Assembly (NCBI GenBank): GCA_947499125.1 | Contig: CANMMP010000001.1 | Location: 124,001-188,000, forward strand | From: an uncultured Pontibacter sp. | GTDB taxonomy: Bacteria; Bacteroidota; Bacteroidia; Cytophagales; Hymenobacteraceae | Length of the DNA stretch: 64,000 nt | Direction: 5' to 3' | Part shown: in pieces, positions 1 to 7,148 of the stretch | Position numbering within the stretch: position 1 is the first letter of the stretch | Layout: each line of letters starts with the position of its first letter | Made by a program: the position numbers and the translations under genes | The notes under the pieces: model-generated | The model's database searches: none | Seen by the model: the letters and a program-made list of their open reading frames with translations, nothing else | What the model was told of the DNA's origin: nothing

Positions 1-331
1 AGCCAGCGTTAAAAAAATTGCAGAAACTACAGTAGAACGCCAAAGAGCAGGCAACCAGGTGCAGGTAGACCAGCGTCAGATAAATAACCGTATCTCTGGT
101 TTACAGGACCAGGTGAGCGCCTTGCAGAACCAGCTAAAAAAGCGTGAGCGTACTATAACTGACCTCGAACTGCAGCTGACCGAAACTGACGACGTGCGCT
201 ATGGTAAGGACAAAGTGATTGCGATGCTGGCGGGCTTTATAGCCTTGTTGTTTATTTATGCCATATTTCTGCAGATACGCCTGGGCAAGTTGAAAAATGC
301 AAAGCCTCGTAAAAAGCGCACCCAAAATTGA
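1..331 (+). CDS. C-terminal part of a coiled-coil protein with membrane anchor (5' end outside window)
   Basis: The frame is open from base 2 to the TGA at 329-331, so this is the end of a longer gene rather than a 90-residue protein starting at the GTG at 59. The visible part is a hydrophilic, Q/E/K/R-rich heptad-like stretch (coiled coil), then one strongly hydrophobic segment (around VIAMLAGFIALLFIYAIF) and a basic tail (KNAKPRKKRTQN). This suggests a tail-anchored or single-pass membrane protein. No family is recognised. A terminator-like hairpin lies at 430-464. Confidence 0.6.
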   Translation, partial: ASVKKIAETTVERQRAGNQVQVDQRQINNRISGLQDQVSALQNQLKKRERTITDLELQLTETDDVRYGKDKVIAMLAGFIALLFIYAIFLQIRLGKLKNAKPRKKRTQN

Positions 332-429
332 TTATTGAAGTATAAGCAAGGAATTAAAAGCTACGACAAATCTGTTACAGAATGCTTGCCAACTGGCAAC
401 AGAACGTAATAGTTACAGATACATTAAGG

Positions 430-464
430 AAGGGCTGGGCTATAGTTACCAGCCTTTATTTTTT
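430..464 (+). terminator. Terminator-type hairpin directly before the helicase start
   Basis: GGCTGG (433-438) pairs with CCAGCC (449-454) across a 10-base loop. The stem is extended by A-T and G-T pairs at 430-432/455-457 and followed by TTTATTTTTT. The U-run ends only about seven bases before the ATG at 471, so it may terminate the upstream gene or act in the leader of the helicase gene. Confidence 0.6.
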
Positions 465-470
465 AAATAG

Positions 471-2411
471 ATGAAAGATATTTTCGAAGAACTTCTGCGG
501 GTTGAGCACCTGCTGAAAATAGAACAGGAAGAAGACCGTCAGCAATACAAAATGAAAGCCCTGAAAAGCACTATTCAGGAGCGTAAAGAAATGGGTTTCT
601 GCTGGTATCCTGTTGTTATTTCAAAAGAAGAGATCGGGTTTGGAAACAAGGTAGTTATTGAACTGGAACGCACCTCGGGCCGCGATGAACTTCACTTGTT
701 CCAGGCTGGTAAAGCGGCTGCTTTGTTTAGCAACAATGGTGAGCGCACCAACCTGAATGGTGTTATCGTTGGCCTTAAACGCAACAAGGTTATACTTGCC
801 ACTAACAAAGAAGATCTGCCTGACTGGGTGGATGGCGGTAAACTGGGCATCGACCTGACCTTTGATGAAATGAGCTATCGCGAAATGGAGATAGCCATGA
901 AAAAAGTGATCGAGGCAAACAAGTCGAGGCTTGCCGAGCTACGCGACATTTTGTTAGGTGTAAAACCTGCTGAATTCACTGATGTAAAAGTACCTGAAAA
1001 CCCGACACTCAACGACTCACAGAACGACGCTTTACGTAAAATTGCACGTGCTAAAGATGTAGCGATCATACACGGACCTCCGGGAACAGGTAAGACCACA
1101 ACGCTGGTACAAACTATACTTTATACTTTAAAGACCCAGAAGCGACTGCTCGTTACCGCACCTTCAAACACGGCAGTGGACCTGCTTACTGAAAAGCTCG
1201 CTAACGAAGGTGTGAATGTGATCCGGATCGGTAACCCATCGCGTGTATCGGATGTGTTACTGGAGCACACACTGGATGCGCAGGTAATGGAGCATAAGGC
1301 CTATAAAGATCTGAAATCGGTTCGTAAAACGGCTGAAGAGTATAAACGTATGGCTTTCCAGTATAAGCGTAAGTTCGGGCATGAAGAACGCATGCAGCGG
1401 CAAATGTATAAAGCCGAAAGTAACCGCCTGTTAGACGAAGCTGATAATATTGAGCATTACATTACCGACGACCTGTTAGAAAATGTGCAGGTAATAACCT
1501 GTACGCTGGTAGGCGCTGCCAACAAAGCCATCCGCCACCTAAACTACGGTACAGTTTTTATAGATGAAGCTGCTCAGGCACTGGAGCCTGCCTGTTGGGT
1601 ACCTATATCGAGAGCGAACCGGGTGGTGCTTGCCGGCGACCATTGCCAGTTGCCTCCTACTGTAAAATCTTTCCTGGCAGAGCAAAAAGGACTGGGTAAA
1701 ACGTTGTTCGAAAAATGTATTGAGCGCCAGCCCGAGGTATCGGTTATGCTGAAAACGCAGTACCGTATGCACCACCATATCATGCAGTTCTCGAATGAGC
1801 AGTTTTATAACGGCGAACTGATGGCCCACGAAAGTGTGCACAACAGCGACCTGCATGGCTTCGACCCGTTCTTTAAGCCTGGCTTAGCTGTAGAGTTTGT
1901 AGATACAGCCGGTTGTGGATATAACGAAGTCGTAAACCCGGAAGCGCAAAGTTCTGCCAACCCCGAGGAAGCAGACCTGTTACTGAACCACCTGCAGTTC
2001 CTGCTGAAAGATTATGAGCAGGATGAAGAAGTTGCGCCTTTACGAATTGGTGTGATAGCCCCTTACCGTGCCCAGATAAATTACCTGCAGGACAAAGTGG
2101 AGCATATGCCGCACCTGCACGAACTTTATCAAAAGCGGGAGCTTTCGGTAGGTACTGTCGATAGCTTCCAGGGCCAGGAACGCGATATCATTTACATCAG
2201 TATGGTGCGAAGTAACGAGACCGGCGAGATCGGATTTTTAAGTGATATAAGACGAATGAATGTAGCCATGACAAGGGCAAAAAAGAAGCTGGTTATAGTT
2301 GGTGACAGCGCCACTTTATCGCATCATCCGTTTTACGATGCCTTCCTGAAGTATACCGAAAGTATAGGTTCGTACCGCAGTGCCTGGGAGCTGACCGAGT
2401 GCCTGCCTTAA
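471..2411 (+). CDS. SMUBP-2/Upf1-like superfamily 1B helicase (AAA domain)
   Basis: Predicted ATP-dependent 5'-3' DNA/RNA helicase of the IGHMBP2/Upf1-like SF1B group, cytosolic. Visible in order: an N-terminal beta-rich accessory region (about 1-180), Walker A GPPGTGKT (202-209), Walker B DEAA (365-368), GDHCQLPP (about 389), QYRMH (about 430), DSFQGQERD (about 564) and the arginine-finger motif NVAMTRAKK near 600. The length of 646 aa fits bacterial members. The start is the ATG at 471, preceded by a stop and a hairpin; the next Met (residue 28) is an alternative. It appears monocistronic, and its substrate cannot be read from context. Confidence 0.92.
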   Translation: MKDIFEELLRVEHLLKIEQEEDRQQYKMKALKSTIQERKEMGFCWYPVVISKEEIGFGNKVVIELERTSGRDELHLFQAGKAAALFSNNGERTNLNGVIVGLKRNKVILATNKEDLPDWVDGGKLGIDLTFDEMSYREMEIAMKKVIEANKSRLAELRDILLGVKPAEFTDVKVPENPTLNDSQNDALRKIARAKDVAIIHGPPGTGKTTTLVQTILYTLKTQKRLLVTAPSNTAVDLLTEKLANEGVNVIRIGNPSRVSDVLLEHTLDAQVMEHKAYKDLKSVRKTAEEYKRMAFQYKRKFGHEERMQRQMYKAESNRLLDEADNIEHYITDDLLENVQVITCTLVGAANKAIRHLNYGTVFIDEAAQALEPACWVPISRANRVVLAGDHCQLPPTVKSFLAEQKGLGKTLFEKCIERQPEVSVMLKTQYRMHHHIMQFSNEQFYNGELMAHESVHNSDLHGFDPFFKPGLAVEFVDTAGCGYNEVVNPEAQSSANPEEADLLLNHLQFLLKDYEQDEEVAPLRIGVIAPYRAQINYLQDKVEHMPHLHELYQKRELSVGTVDSFQGQERDIIYISMVRSNETGEIGFLSDIRRMNVAMTRAKKKLVIVGDSATLSHHPFYDAFLKYTESIGSYRSAWELTECLP

Positions 2412-2489
2412 GGTATAAATTAAACTGTAACCTGTTATTGCAAGTATAAATGGTTACCTTGCTTACATCAAACACATTAATGCTAAATT

Positions 2490-3002
2490 ATGAAGATTGA
2501 AAAAAACCGAGTGGTAACGCTCACTTACGAGTTAAGAATTCAAAACGAGAACGGTGAAGAGAGTCTTGTTGAAGTAGCAAATGAAGAACAGCCGATGGCT
2601 TTTATATACGGCATGAGCGGTCTCCCGGATCAGTTTGAAGATAACCTGAGTGACCTGGGCGAAGGCGACAATTTCGACTTTAAACTGGACGCTGAAGAAG
2701 GCTATGGTCAGTTTGATGATAACGCTGTTGTGGAGTTACCAATGAATGTGTTTGAAGTAGAAGGCGCAGTGCCGGACAATATGCTGGAAGTAGGTAATTT
2801 TATACCTATGACAGACAGCGAAGGAAACCAGTTACAAGGTCGTGTTGCGAAAGTAACTGACAGTGCCGTAACCATGGATTTTAACCACCCGCTGGCTGGT
2901 AAAGATCTTAACTTTAAAGGCAAAGTAACGCAGGTGCGCGAAGCAACTAAAGAAGAGCTGGAGCATGGCCATGTTCATGGACCGGGCGGACACCACCATT
3001 AA
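2490..3002 (+). CDS. slyD: FKBP-type peptidyl-prolyl cis-trans isomerase, SlyD family
   Basis: Cytosolic prolyl isomerase and chaperone. The N-terminal FKBP half is recognisable by YGMSGLPDQFEDNL and EEGYGQFDD. It is interrupted by the insert-in-flap domain typical of SlyD (about 75-130). The C-terminus is histidine-rich (HGHVHGPGGHHH), the probable metal-binding tail, shorter than in E. coli SlyD. The length of 170 aa is usual. It stands alone between the helicase gene and a strong terminator at 3027-3060. No Shine-Dalgarno sequence precedes the ATG. Confidence 0.93.
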   Translation: MKIEKNRVVTLTYELRIQNENGEESLVEVANEEQPMAFIYGMSGLPDQFEDNLSDLGEGDNFDFKLDAEEGYGQFDDNAVVELPMNVFEVEGAVPDNMLEVGNFIPMTDSEGNQLQGRVAKVTDSAVTMDFNHPLAGKDLNFKGKVTQVREATKEELEHGHVHGPGGHHH

Positions 3003-3026
3003 TAGATTATAATTAAGATATCAGGG

Positions 3027-3060
3027 AGCAGCACGAGTTTATACTTGTGCTGCTTTTTTT
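3027..3060 (+). terminator. Rho-independent terminator of slyD
   Basis: AGCAGCACGAG (3027-3037) pairs with CTTGTGCTGCT (3044-3054) with one G-T pair, followed by a T-run to 3060. It lies 25 bases behind the slyD stop. Confidence 0.9.
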
Positions 3061-3136
3061 GTGGTTTTTGGTTACACAGATCGCACGCTGTTTGATCAGT
3101 CTATTCCATAGCTATAGTTTATGCAGCTGGAAACAA

Positions 3137-3154
3137 GACGCAACGTATTGCGTC
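3137..3154. repeat. Short palindrome (GACGCAA/TTGCGTC), REP-like
   Basis: GACGCAA (3137-3143) and TTGCGTC (3148-3154) form a perfect seven-base stem with loop CGTA. From general familiarity, similar 'GACGCAA...TTGCGTC' units are scattered between genes of many Bacteroidota. Only one copy is visible here. Confidence 0.45.
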
Positions 3155-3274
3155 CCTACAATCTCTTTTAGCACATATTTGCGACTATAAATCTAAAGTT
3201 TACCCTACTTATCCTATCTATTAAATTATAGTTTAAAGTCCTTTAGAAGCATGGATTTTTCATCCACCATTTTT

Positions 3275-3377
3275 TGTCATCCTGAAAGTTGAAAATCCCG
3301 AACTTGATTCGGGGGATCTTGTGGGCAAGTAGCATAAGCTTAACCTTCCCTCAACCAAGTTTCTTTACAGAATGACA
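3275..3377. repeat. Degenerate MITE/REP-like element with imperfect inverted ends
   Basis: The ends are inverted: TGTCATCCTG at 3275-3284 and CAGAATGACA at 3368-3377 (nine of ten match). Inside is a hairpin CCCGAA/TTCGGG (3297-3302/3308-3313). No coding capacity. The 'gtcatcctga' end resembles interspersed repeats common in Bacteroidota intergenic DNA; this is recalled similarity, not searched. Confidence 0.45.
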
Positions 3378-3464
3378 GTAAGTTTTGAAGACGTTTTATG
3401 AGAATGAAGCGTCCCTGCTATTGAAGAAGGCTGGAGATGCCAAACTGATACTAAAATGCCTGAC

Positions 3465-4061
3465 CTATACTAACTTCAACCTGTTGTGTAAACATTCCTG
3501 CACATACAATTCTAATTCCGGAAAAAACGCATCGAATTCCTGCTGGTATAAACTATAGTTCAGGGCTAACTCCTCTCCTGCTGTTTCCATGCCCGACACG
3601 AAACTTGTACGCCGGCTAAGACCTGTCAGTGCTCTGCTAATACCATCAATTTTAGCGTATTCCAGGAGCCAGTTCTGCTCCATCATGTACGGAAAAAAAT
3701 ACTGCACACGTTCGGGCAGGTTAGGTAAATGATGGTTAATTAAACTATAAGCCCGCTGGCTATAATTGGCTAAGGATTCATCGGCAAAACGTTCGAACTG
3801 GTTGGCCAGGAAATGGTCGTAATACAGGTCAACTATAACCGTAGCATACTTTTTATACTTTTCTCTGAGCCTGATCTTCGAGTCTGCCACTACAGGGTGT
3901 GTGTCGGTGTACGCATCGATGAGGCGGTGCAGGTAAATGCCGCGCGTTATGCCCGGACTATAAAGGGCTGCCTTTTTTCCTTTTACAGCATCAGCAATAA
4001 AGTTGCCGAGCAGCAGTTCTTCGTCGTTACCAGACAAGTATAAATGGGCGAGATAATTCAA
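3465..4061 (-). CDS. Acyl carrier protein phosphodiesterase-like protein (AcpH/DUF479)
   Basis: Family AcpH (DUF479), related to HD-domain hydrolases, which removes the 4'-phosphopantetheine arm from holo-ACP in E. coli. The N-terminus MNYLAHLYLSGND, the segment GNFIADAVKG and HRLIDAYTDTHPVV (metal-binding His/Asp) match the family closely, as do the central DLYYDHFLA and the 198-aa length. It is transcribed away from the flavin protein at 4190, sharing a 128-base divergent promoter region. The family call is secure; activity on ACP here is inferred. Confidence 0.85.
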   Translation of the reverse strand: MNYLAHLYLSGNDEELLLGNFIADAVKGKKAALYSPGITRGIYLHRLIDAYTDTHPVVADSKIRLREKYKKYATVIVDLYYDHFLANQFERFADESLANYSQRAYSLINHHLPNLPERVQYFFPYMMEQNWLLEYAKIDGISRALTGLSRRTSFVSGMETAGEELALNYSLYQQEFDAFFPELELYVQECLHNRLKLV

Positions 4062-4189
4062 ATTGGTCTTTTATAAACTGTTCCTCAAACAAGTTATACT
4101 TTGTTTTGTTCTGAAAGTATAAGTCGCGTTAACAAACCCTAAATAATTCAGGCGCGTACCTTAAATCATTAATCCAACAAAATAAAACT

Positions 4190-4684
4190 ATGAATAACGA
4201 ACAGAACGAGAACCTTGAGAAACTGACAGATCTCATTAAAGATATTGACTTTGCCATGATGACCACCGTTGATGACGATGGCAGCCTGCGCAGCCGCCCA
4301 ATGAGTACACAGGAAGTAAGTAAAGACGGCGTGATGTGGTTCTTTACGGGATATGAATCTGCTAAATCGCATGAGATAAAAAATGATTCCCACATTAACC
4401 TGAGTTATGCCAAGCCTTCGGATAATGTGTATGTGTCCGTATCAGGCAGGGCGACAATTTCAAAAGACAAAGCCAAAATAGACGAACTATGGTCGCCGGT
4501 ACTAAAAGCCTGGTTCCCGGAAGGAAAAGATGATCCGAATATTGGCCTGATAAGAGTTACAATTGATAAGGCAGAATACTGGGATTCTCCGAGCAGCGCT
4601 GTAGTGCAGCTTTACGGTTTTGTAAAAGCAGCTATTACCGGTGAACGTGCCGATGGCGGAGAAAACAAAAAGATAAACCTGTAA
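4190..4684 (+). CDS. Pyridoxamine 5'-phosphate oxidase-like general stress protein
   Basis: Split beta-barrel flavin-binding protein of the general-stress-protein 26 group (COG3871). Family hallmarks are an early DIDFAMMTTVDDDGSLRSRPM segment (start near residue 20), VMWFFTGYESAKSHEI, and INLSYAKPSDNVYVSVSG. These proteins bind FMN/FAD or F420-type cofactors; the physiological reaction is generally unknown. 164 aa, full length. Monocistronic, with its own terminator at 4715-4749. Confidence 0.88.
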   Translation: MNNEQNENLEKLTDLIKDIDFAMMTTVDDDGSLRSRPMSTQEVSKDGVMWFFTGYESAKSHEIKNDSHINLSYAKPSDNVYVSVSGRATISKDKAKIDELWSPVLKAWFPEGKDDPNIGLIRVTIDKAEYWDSPSSAVVQLYGFVKAAITGERADGGENKKINL

Positions 4685-4714
4685 GTATAAATAATACCTA
4701 TAGCTTGAAAGCAG

Positions 4715-4749
4715 CACCTGCCTTACTCCCGTTTGGCAGGTGTTTTTTT
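4715..4749 (+). terminator. Rho-independent terminator of the stress-protein gene
   Basis: CACCTGCC (4715-4722) pairs with GGCAGGTG (4735-4742), followed by seven T residues. Confidence 0.88.
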
Positions 4750-4790
4750 GCTCAGAAATGCCTATACTTGAACTATAAAAAACCAACCCT

Positions 4791-5522
4791 TTGCAGCCAA
4801 CTATAACTTCTGCTCCACGGCTTACCACCCTCACCCTGTTTGGTATTAAAAAAGGCAATCTACGCTGGGGACTTGCACAAATGGGCACATCCGGTCCGAA
4901 GCTGCAAAAAGTACCGGGGCTATTATTTTATAAACTTTTGGGTAGCGGCCATGGCAAAGGCTTTAGTATAAAACCAAATTTTTACCGTTACGGGCTTATC
5001 TGTACCTGGGAAAATGAAGAAGCGGCTGATAGCTTTTTCCGGAACTCGGAACTGATGCAGGAATATGAGGAGCATACTTACGAACGATGGACCTGCTACC
5101 TGTTACCCTTACAAAGCCATGGGCAATGGGATAAAAAAGAACCCTTCTCTCCCACTGTTTCAGAAAAATATACCTCCGGACCAATTGCAGTGCTGACCCG
5201 GGCTAGTATAAACTGGCTGGCCTTAACTAACTTCTGGCGTTTTGTACCGCAGTCAAGTAAAGCGTTGGACGATGCGGGTGGTTTGTTATGCTCTATAGGT
5301 TTAGGTGAACTACCACTTGTGCGGCAGGCAACTTTTAGTATCTGGGAGTCGGCTGATGCCATGAAAGAATACGCTTACCGCAACCCTAAACACCAGGAAG
5401 TAATTAAAAGAACGCGCGCTGAGAACTGGTATTCCGAAGAACTCTTTGCCCGGTTTATACCTATAAAAACAGCTGGCACCTGGAATGGAACAGACCCTCT
5501 CGAGAATTATTTGAGGAGTTAG
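4791..5522 (+). CDS. CrtA (spheroidene monooxygenase)-like protein
   Basis: Resembles the CrtA family of heme-dependent carotenoid oxygenases, which add C2 keto or hydroxyl groups to acyclic carotenoids. Visible family-like features are an N-terminal TLTLFGIKKGNLRWGLAQMG, LLGSGHGKGFSIKPNFYRYG, and late ATFSIWESADAMKEYAY followed by NWYSEELFARF. I chose the TTG at 4791 because the conserved N-terminal strand precedes the first ATG (residue 31) and a stop lies four codons upstream. No other carotenoid gene is nearby, so the substrate is unclear. Its stop codon overlaps that of the convergent DUF1003 gene. Confidence 0.72.
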   Translation: MQPTITSAPRLTTLTLFGIKKGNLRWGLAQMGTSGPKLQKVPGLLFYKLLGSGHGKGFSIKPNFYRYGLICTWENEEAADSFFRNSELMQEYEEHTYERWTCYLLPLQSHGQWDKKEPFSPTVSEKYTSGPIAVLTRASINWLALTNFWRFVPQSSKALDDAGGLLCSIGLGELPLVRQATFSIWESADAMKEYAYRNPKHQEVIKRTRAENWYSEELFARFIPIKTAGTWNGTDPLENYLRS

Positions 5523-6238
5523 TGTCTTTTACTTTTTAAGCCCATCATAATATCTTCCAGCAAGTCAACCTGGATCTGTTGGATATCGATAAGGCGTTGG
5601 TTCTGGTTAATAATAAGATGATCTATCTTTTCGTGCAGCAACCTTATCTCCAGCTCCGCTTTCAGGTTTACCTGGTAATCATATTCCGATCGCTGGCGGT
5701 CTTTTGCCTCTTTCCGGTTCTGGCTCATCATAATAATAGGTGCTTGTATGGCAGCCAGGCACGAAAGTATCAGGTTTAAAAGTATAAATGGATAAGGATC
5801 GAAAGGTTTGTTTGCCAGAAAATAAATATTGACCAGCATCCACAGGAACAGGAAAGAAAAGAAGAGAGAAATAAAGGTCCAGCTGCCGCCAAACGTCGCA
5901 ATTTTATCTGATAGCCGTTGTCCGAACGTAAGGTTCTCTGATAACTCTGTTTCTATGTTGGAAGAAAGCAGCTCATGGTCGCTTATACTTTTAATTACCT
6001 CCTTTTCCAGCTCCGACAATTCGCCAACCTCGCTCTTAAGTATAATCTCGAGGTATTTATTGCGGTACTTGTTCAGTTCAGCGATCGAGATTAAAAGCTT
6101 GTCGTCAAATTCGGGGTGCTCCGCTTTGATCAGGTCCAGTATGTTCTTGCGTATACTTGTGCCCGAAACCAGTTGCTGCAAGGGCAAATGCTTTCCGGTT
6201 AGCTGGCAAACGCCGCTGTTCGTACGGTGTAATTTCAT
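5519..6238 (-). CDS. DUF1003 membrane protein
   Basis: Two transmembrane segments (about 120-141 and 150-171) separated by a short loop are the DUF1003 core. They are preceded by FGQRLSDKIATFGGSW and followed by QNRKEAKDRQRSEYDYQVN and a coiled-coil tail, typical of the family. The N-terminal 100 residues include CQLTGK and a charged helical region. The function of DUF1003 is not established. The gene is 64 bases downstream of the dsbA-like gene on the same strand, and its start lies inside nested inverted repeats (6211-6292). Confidence 0.88.
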   Translation of the reverse strand: MKLHRTNSGVCQLTGKHLPLQQLVSGTSIRKNILDLIKAEHPEFDDKLLISIAELNKYRNKYLEIILKSEVGELSELEKEVIKSISDHELLSSNIETELSENLTFGQRLSDKIATFGGSWTFISLFFSFLFLWMLVNIYFLANKPFDPYPFILLNLILSCLAAIQAPIIMMSQNRKEAKDRQRSEYDYQVNLKAELEIRLLHEKIDHLIINQNQRLIDIQQIQVDLLEDIMMGLKSKRH

Positions 6239-6292
6239 ATGGCATCGGACATAACCCTAATTTGCCATACGCAGAAACCGGAAACAGCGGCG
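6211..6292. repeat. Nested inverted repeats around the DUF1003 start codon
   Basis: Outer arms CGCCGCTGTT (6211-6220) and AACAGCGGCG (6283-6292) are perfect. Inner arms TATGGCA (6238-6244) and TGCCATA (6263-6269) are also perfect. The DUF1003 start codon (6236-6238, minus strand) touches the inner arm. In minus-strand RNA this would be an elongated hairpin covering the start. Confidence 0.5.
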
Positions 6293-6302
6293 CTTGTAGT
6301 TA

Positions 6303-6956
6303 TTATTTAGGATTATTGATCTGCTTCATGGCATTTTCAAATAGCATGTTCAAAGCTTCGTACGTTCTATACCCACGGCATAGCAAATGCACTTCATGGC
6401 CATTCAGGATATATACACTCGGAAATGCTGCTGCCTGTAAACGTCTTGCGATCAGGAAATCTTGCTGTGTTTTTTCCTTCATTTCATCGGAGTTAAACTT
6501 CTCCAGAAATGCGTCTTCTTCAATACCAAAAGTGGTAGCTATCTCTGCCAGTACAACCTCATTGGTTACATCATTACTACCCGCATAAAAAGCAGTTTGT
6601 ATCTTCTCGGCCATTTCCAGTTCTGCTTCCGGTTTCAGGTAACGCATCGTAATTACAGCGCGGCAAGCCGGTTCTGTATTATAGATAAAATCGGTGCGGT
6701 CGAAGAAACTATAATCGAACGGCTGGTTTGTTACCTGGTCCACATCCTGCCAATGCTGTTTTGTTTTAACTACGTTTTCAGCGTCCATCGGCTCGGTGTT
6801 TGCTCGCAATCCGCCCAGCACTAGTTTAAAGTTCAGTTTGCCTTCCTGTTCTTTTTTAAGGCGATGTAGCACTGGCGCAAAACCATAGCACCACGAACAC
6901 ATCGGGTCCATTACATAGATCAGGTGCGGAACATCCAGCAGGTCGTATTTCTCCAT
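6303..6956 (-). CDS. DsbA-family thioredoxin-fold oxidoreductase (FrnE-like)
   Basis: Thiol-disulfide oxidoreductase of the DsbA/FrnE superfamily. The active-site CxxC is C20-S-W-C23 in DPMCSWCYGFAP, followed by the helical insertion (residues about 60-160) and a C-terminal thioredoxin-like half with the cis-Pro region AAFPSVYIL. No signal peptide is seen, so it is probably cytosolic, like FrnE-type proteins. 217 aa is a normal length. A -7 promoter element lies 22 bases upstream (6979-6986). The DUF1003 gene follows on the same strand. Confidence 0.87.
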   Translation of the reverse strand: MEKYDLLDVPHLIYVMDPMCSWCYGFAPVLHRLKKEQEGKLNFKLVLGGLRANTEPMDAENVVKTKQHWQDVDQVTNQPFDYSFFDRTDFIYNTEPACRAVITMRYLKPEAELEMAEKIQTAFYAGSNDVTNEVVLAEIATTFGIEEDAFLEKFNSDEMKEKTQQDFLIARRLQAAAFPSVYILNGHEVHLLCRGYRTYEALNMLFENAMKQINNPK

Positions 6957-6978
6957 TTTATAGTTCTGTTTTGAGCTG

Positions 6979-6986
6979 CAAAGGTA
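6979..6986 (-). promoter_or_regulatory. Bacteroidota -7 promoter element before the dsbA-like gene
   Basis: On the minus strand the sequence is TACCTTTG, matching TAnnTTTG, 22 bases before the start codon. A TTG-type -33 partner lies at 7009-7011 with slightly long spacing. Confidence 0.55.
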
Positions 6987-6989
6987 AGA

Positions 6990-7115
6990 ATTAGATGGTT
7001 TAATTGCTCAATTGTTAGATTGTTGATCTCCATAAAGCCACTATTAAGTTATAATATCAACAATTTAACCATCCAACAATTTAGCCATTTAGCAAAGCAA
7101 CAATTATCTTAGCGG
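6990..7115. repeat. Mirrored AT-rich intergenic repeat (AACAATTTA words)
   Basis: The left part carries CAATTGTTAGATTGTTGAT. The right part carries its mirror ATCAACAATTTAACC and further AACAATTTAGCC copies. ATTGTTGAT and ATCAACAAT form a perfect stem around a 26-30-base spacer. Related words flank miaE at 24300-24394 and 25010-25110. Confidence 0.55.
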
Positions 7116-7148
7116 TTTAAGTCAGAACAAGCGAATTCGAGATAAACT

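Larger units (their letters stand above)
3061..3464. other. 404-base non-coding gap with palindromic repeats
   Basis: No supported gene. It holds a perfect short palindrome at 3137-3154 and a hairpin-bearing element with inverted ends at 3275-3377, both annotated separately. The remainder is AT-rich with no recognisable signal. Confidence 0.6.

Noticed and set aside
1539..1856. Opposite-strand open frames over the helicase, and similar frames over most genes
   Set aside because: They lie entirely inside well-supported genes, show no family features and follow the codon pattern of the real gene on the other strand.
4791..4881. Start of the CrtA-like gene at the first ATG (residue 31)
   Set aside because: It would remove the conserved first beta strand; the TTG at 4791 keeps it.
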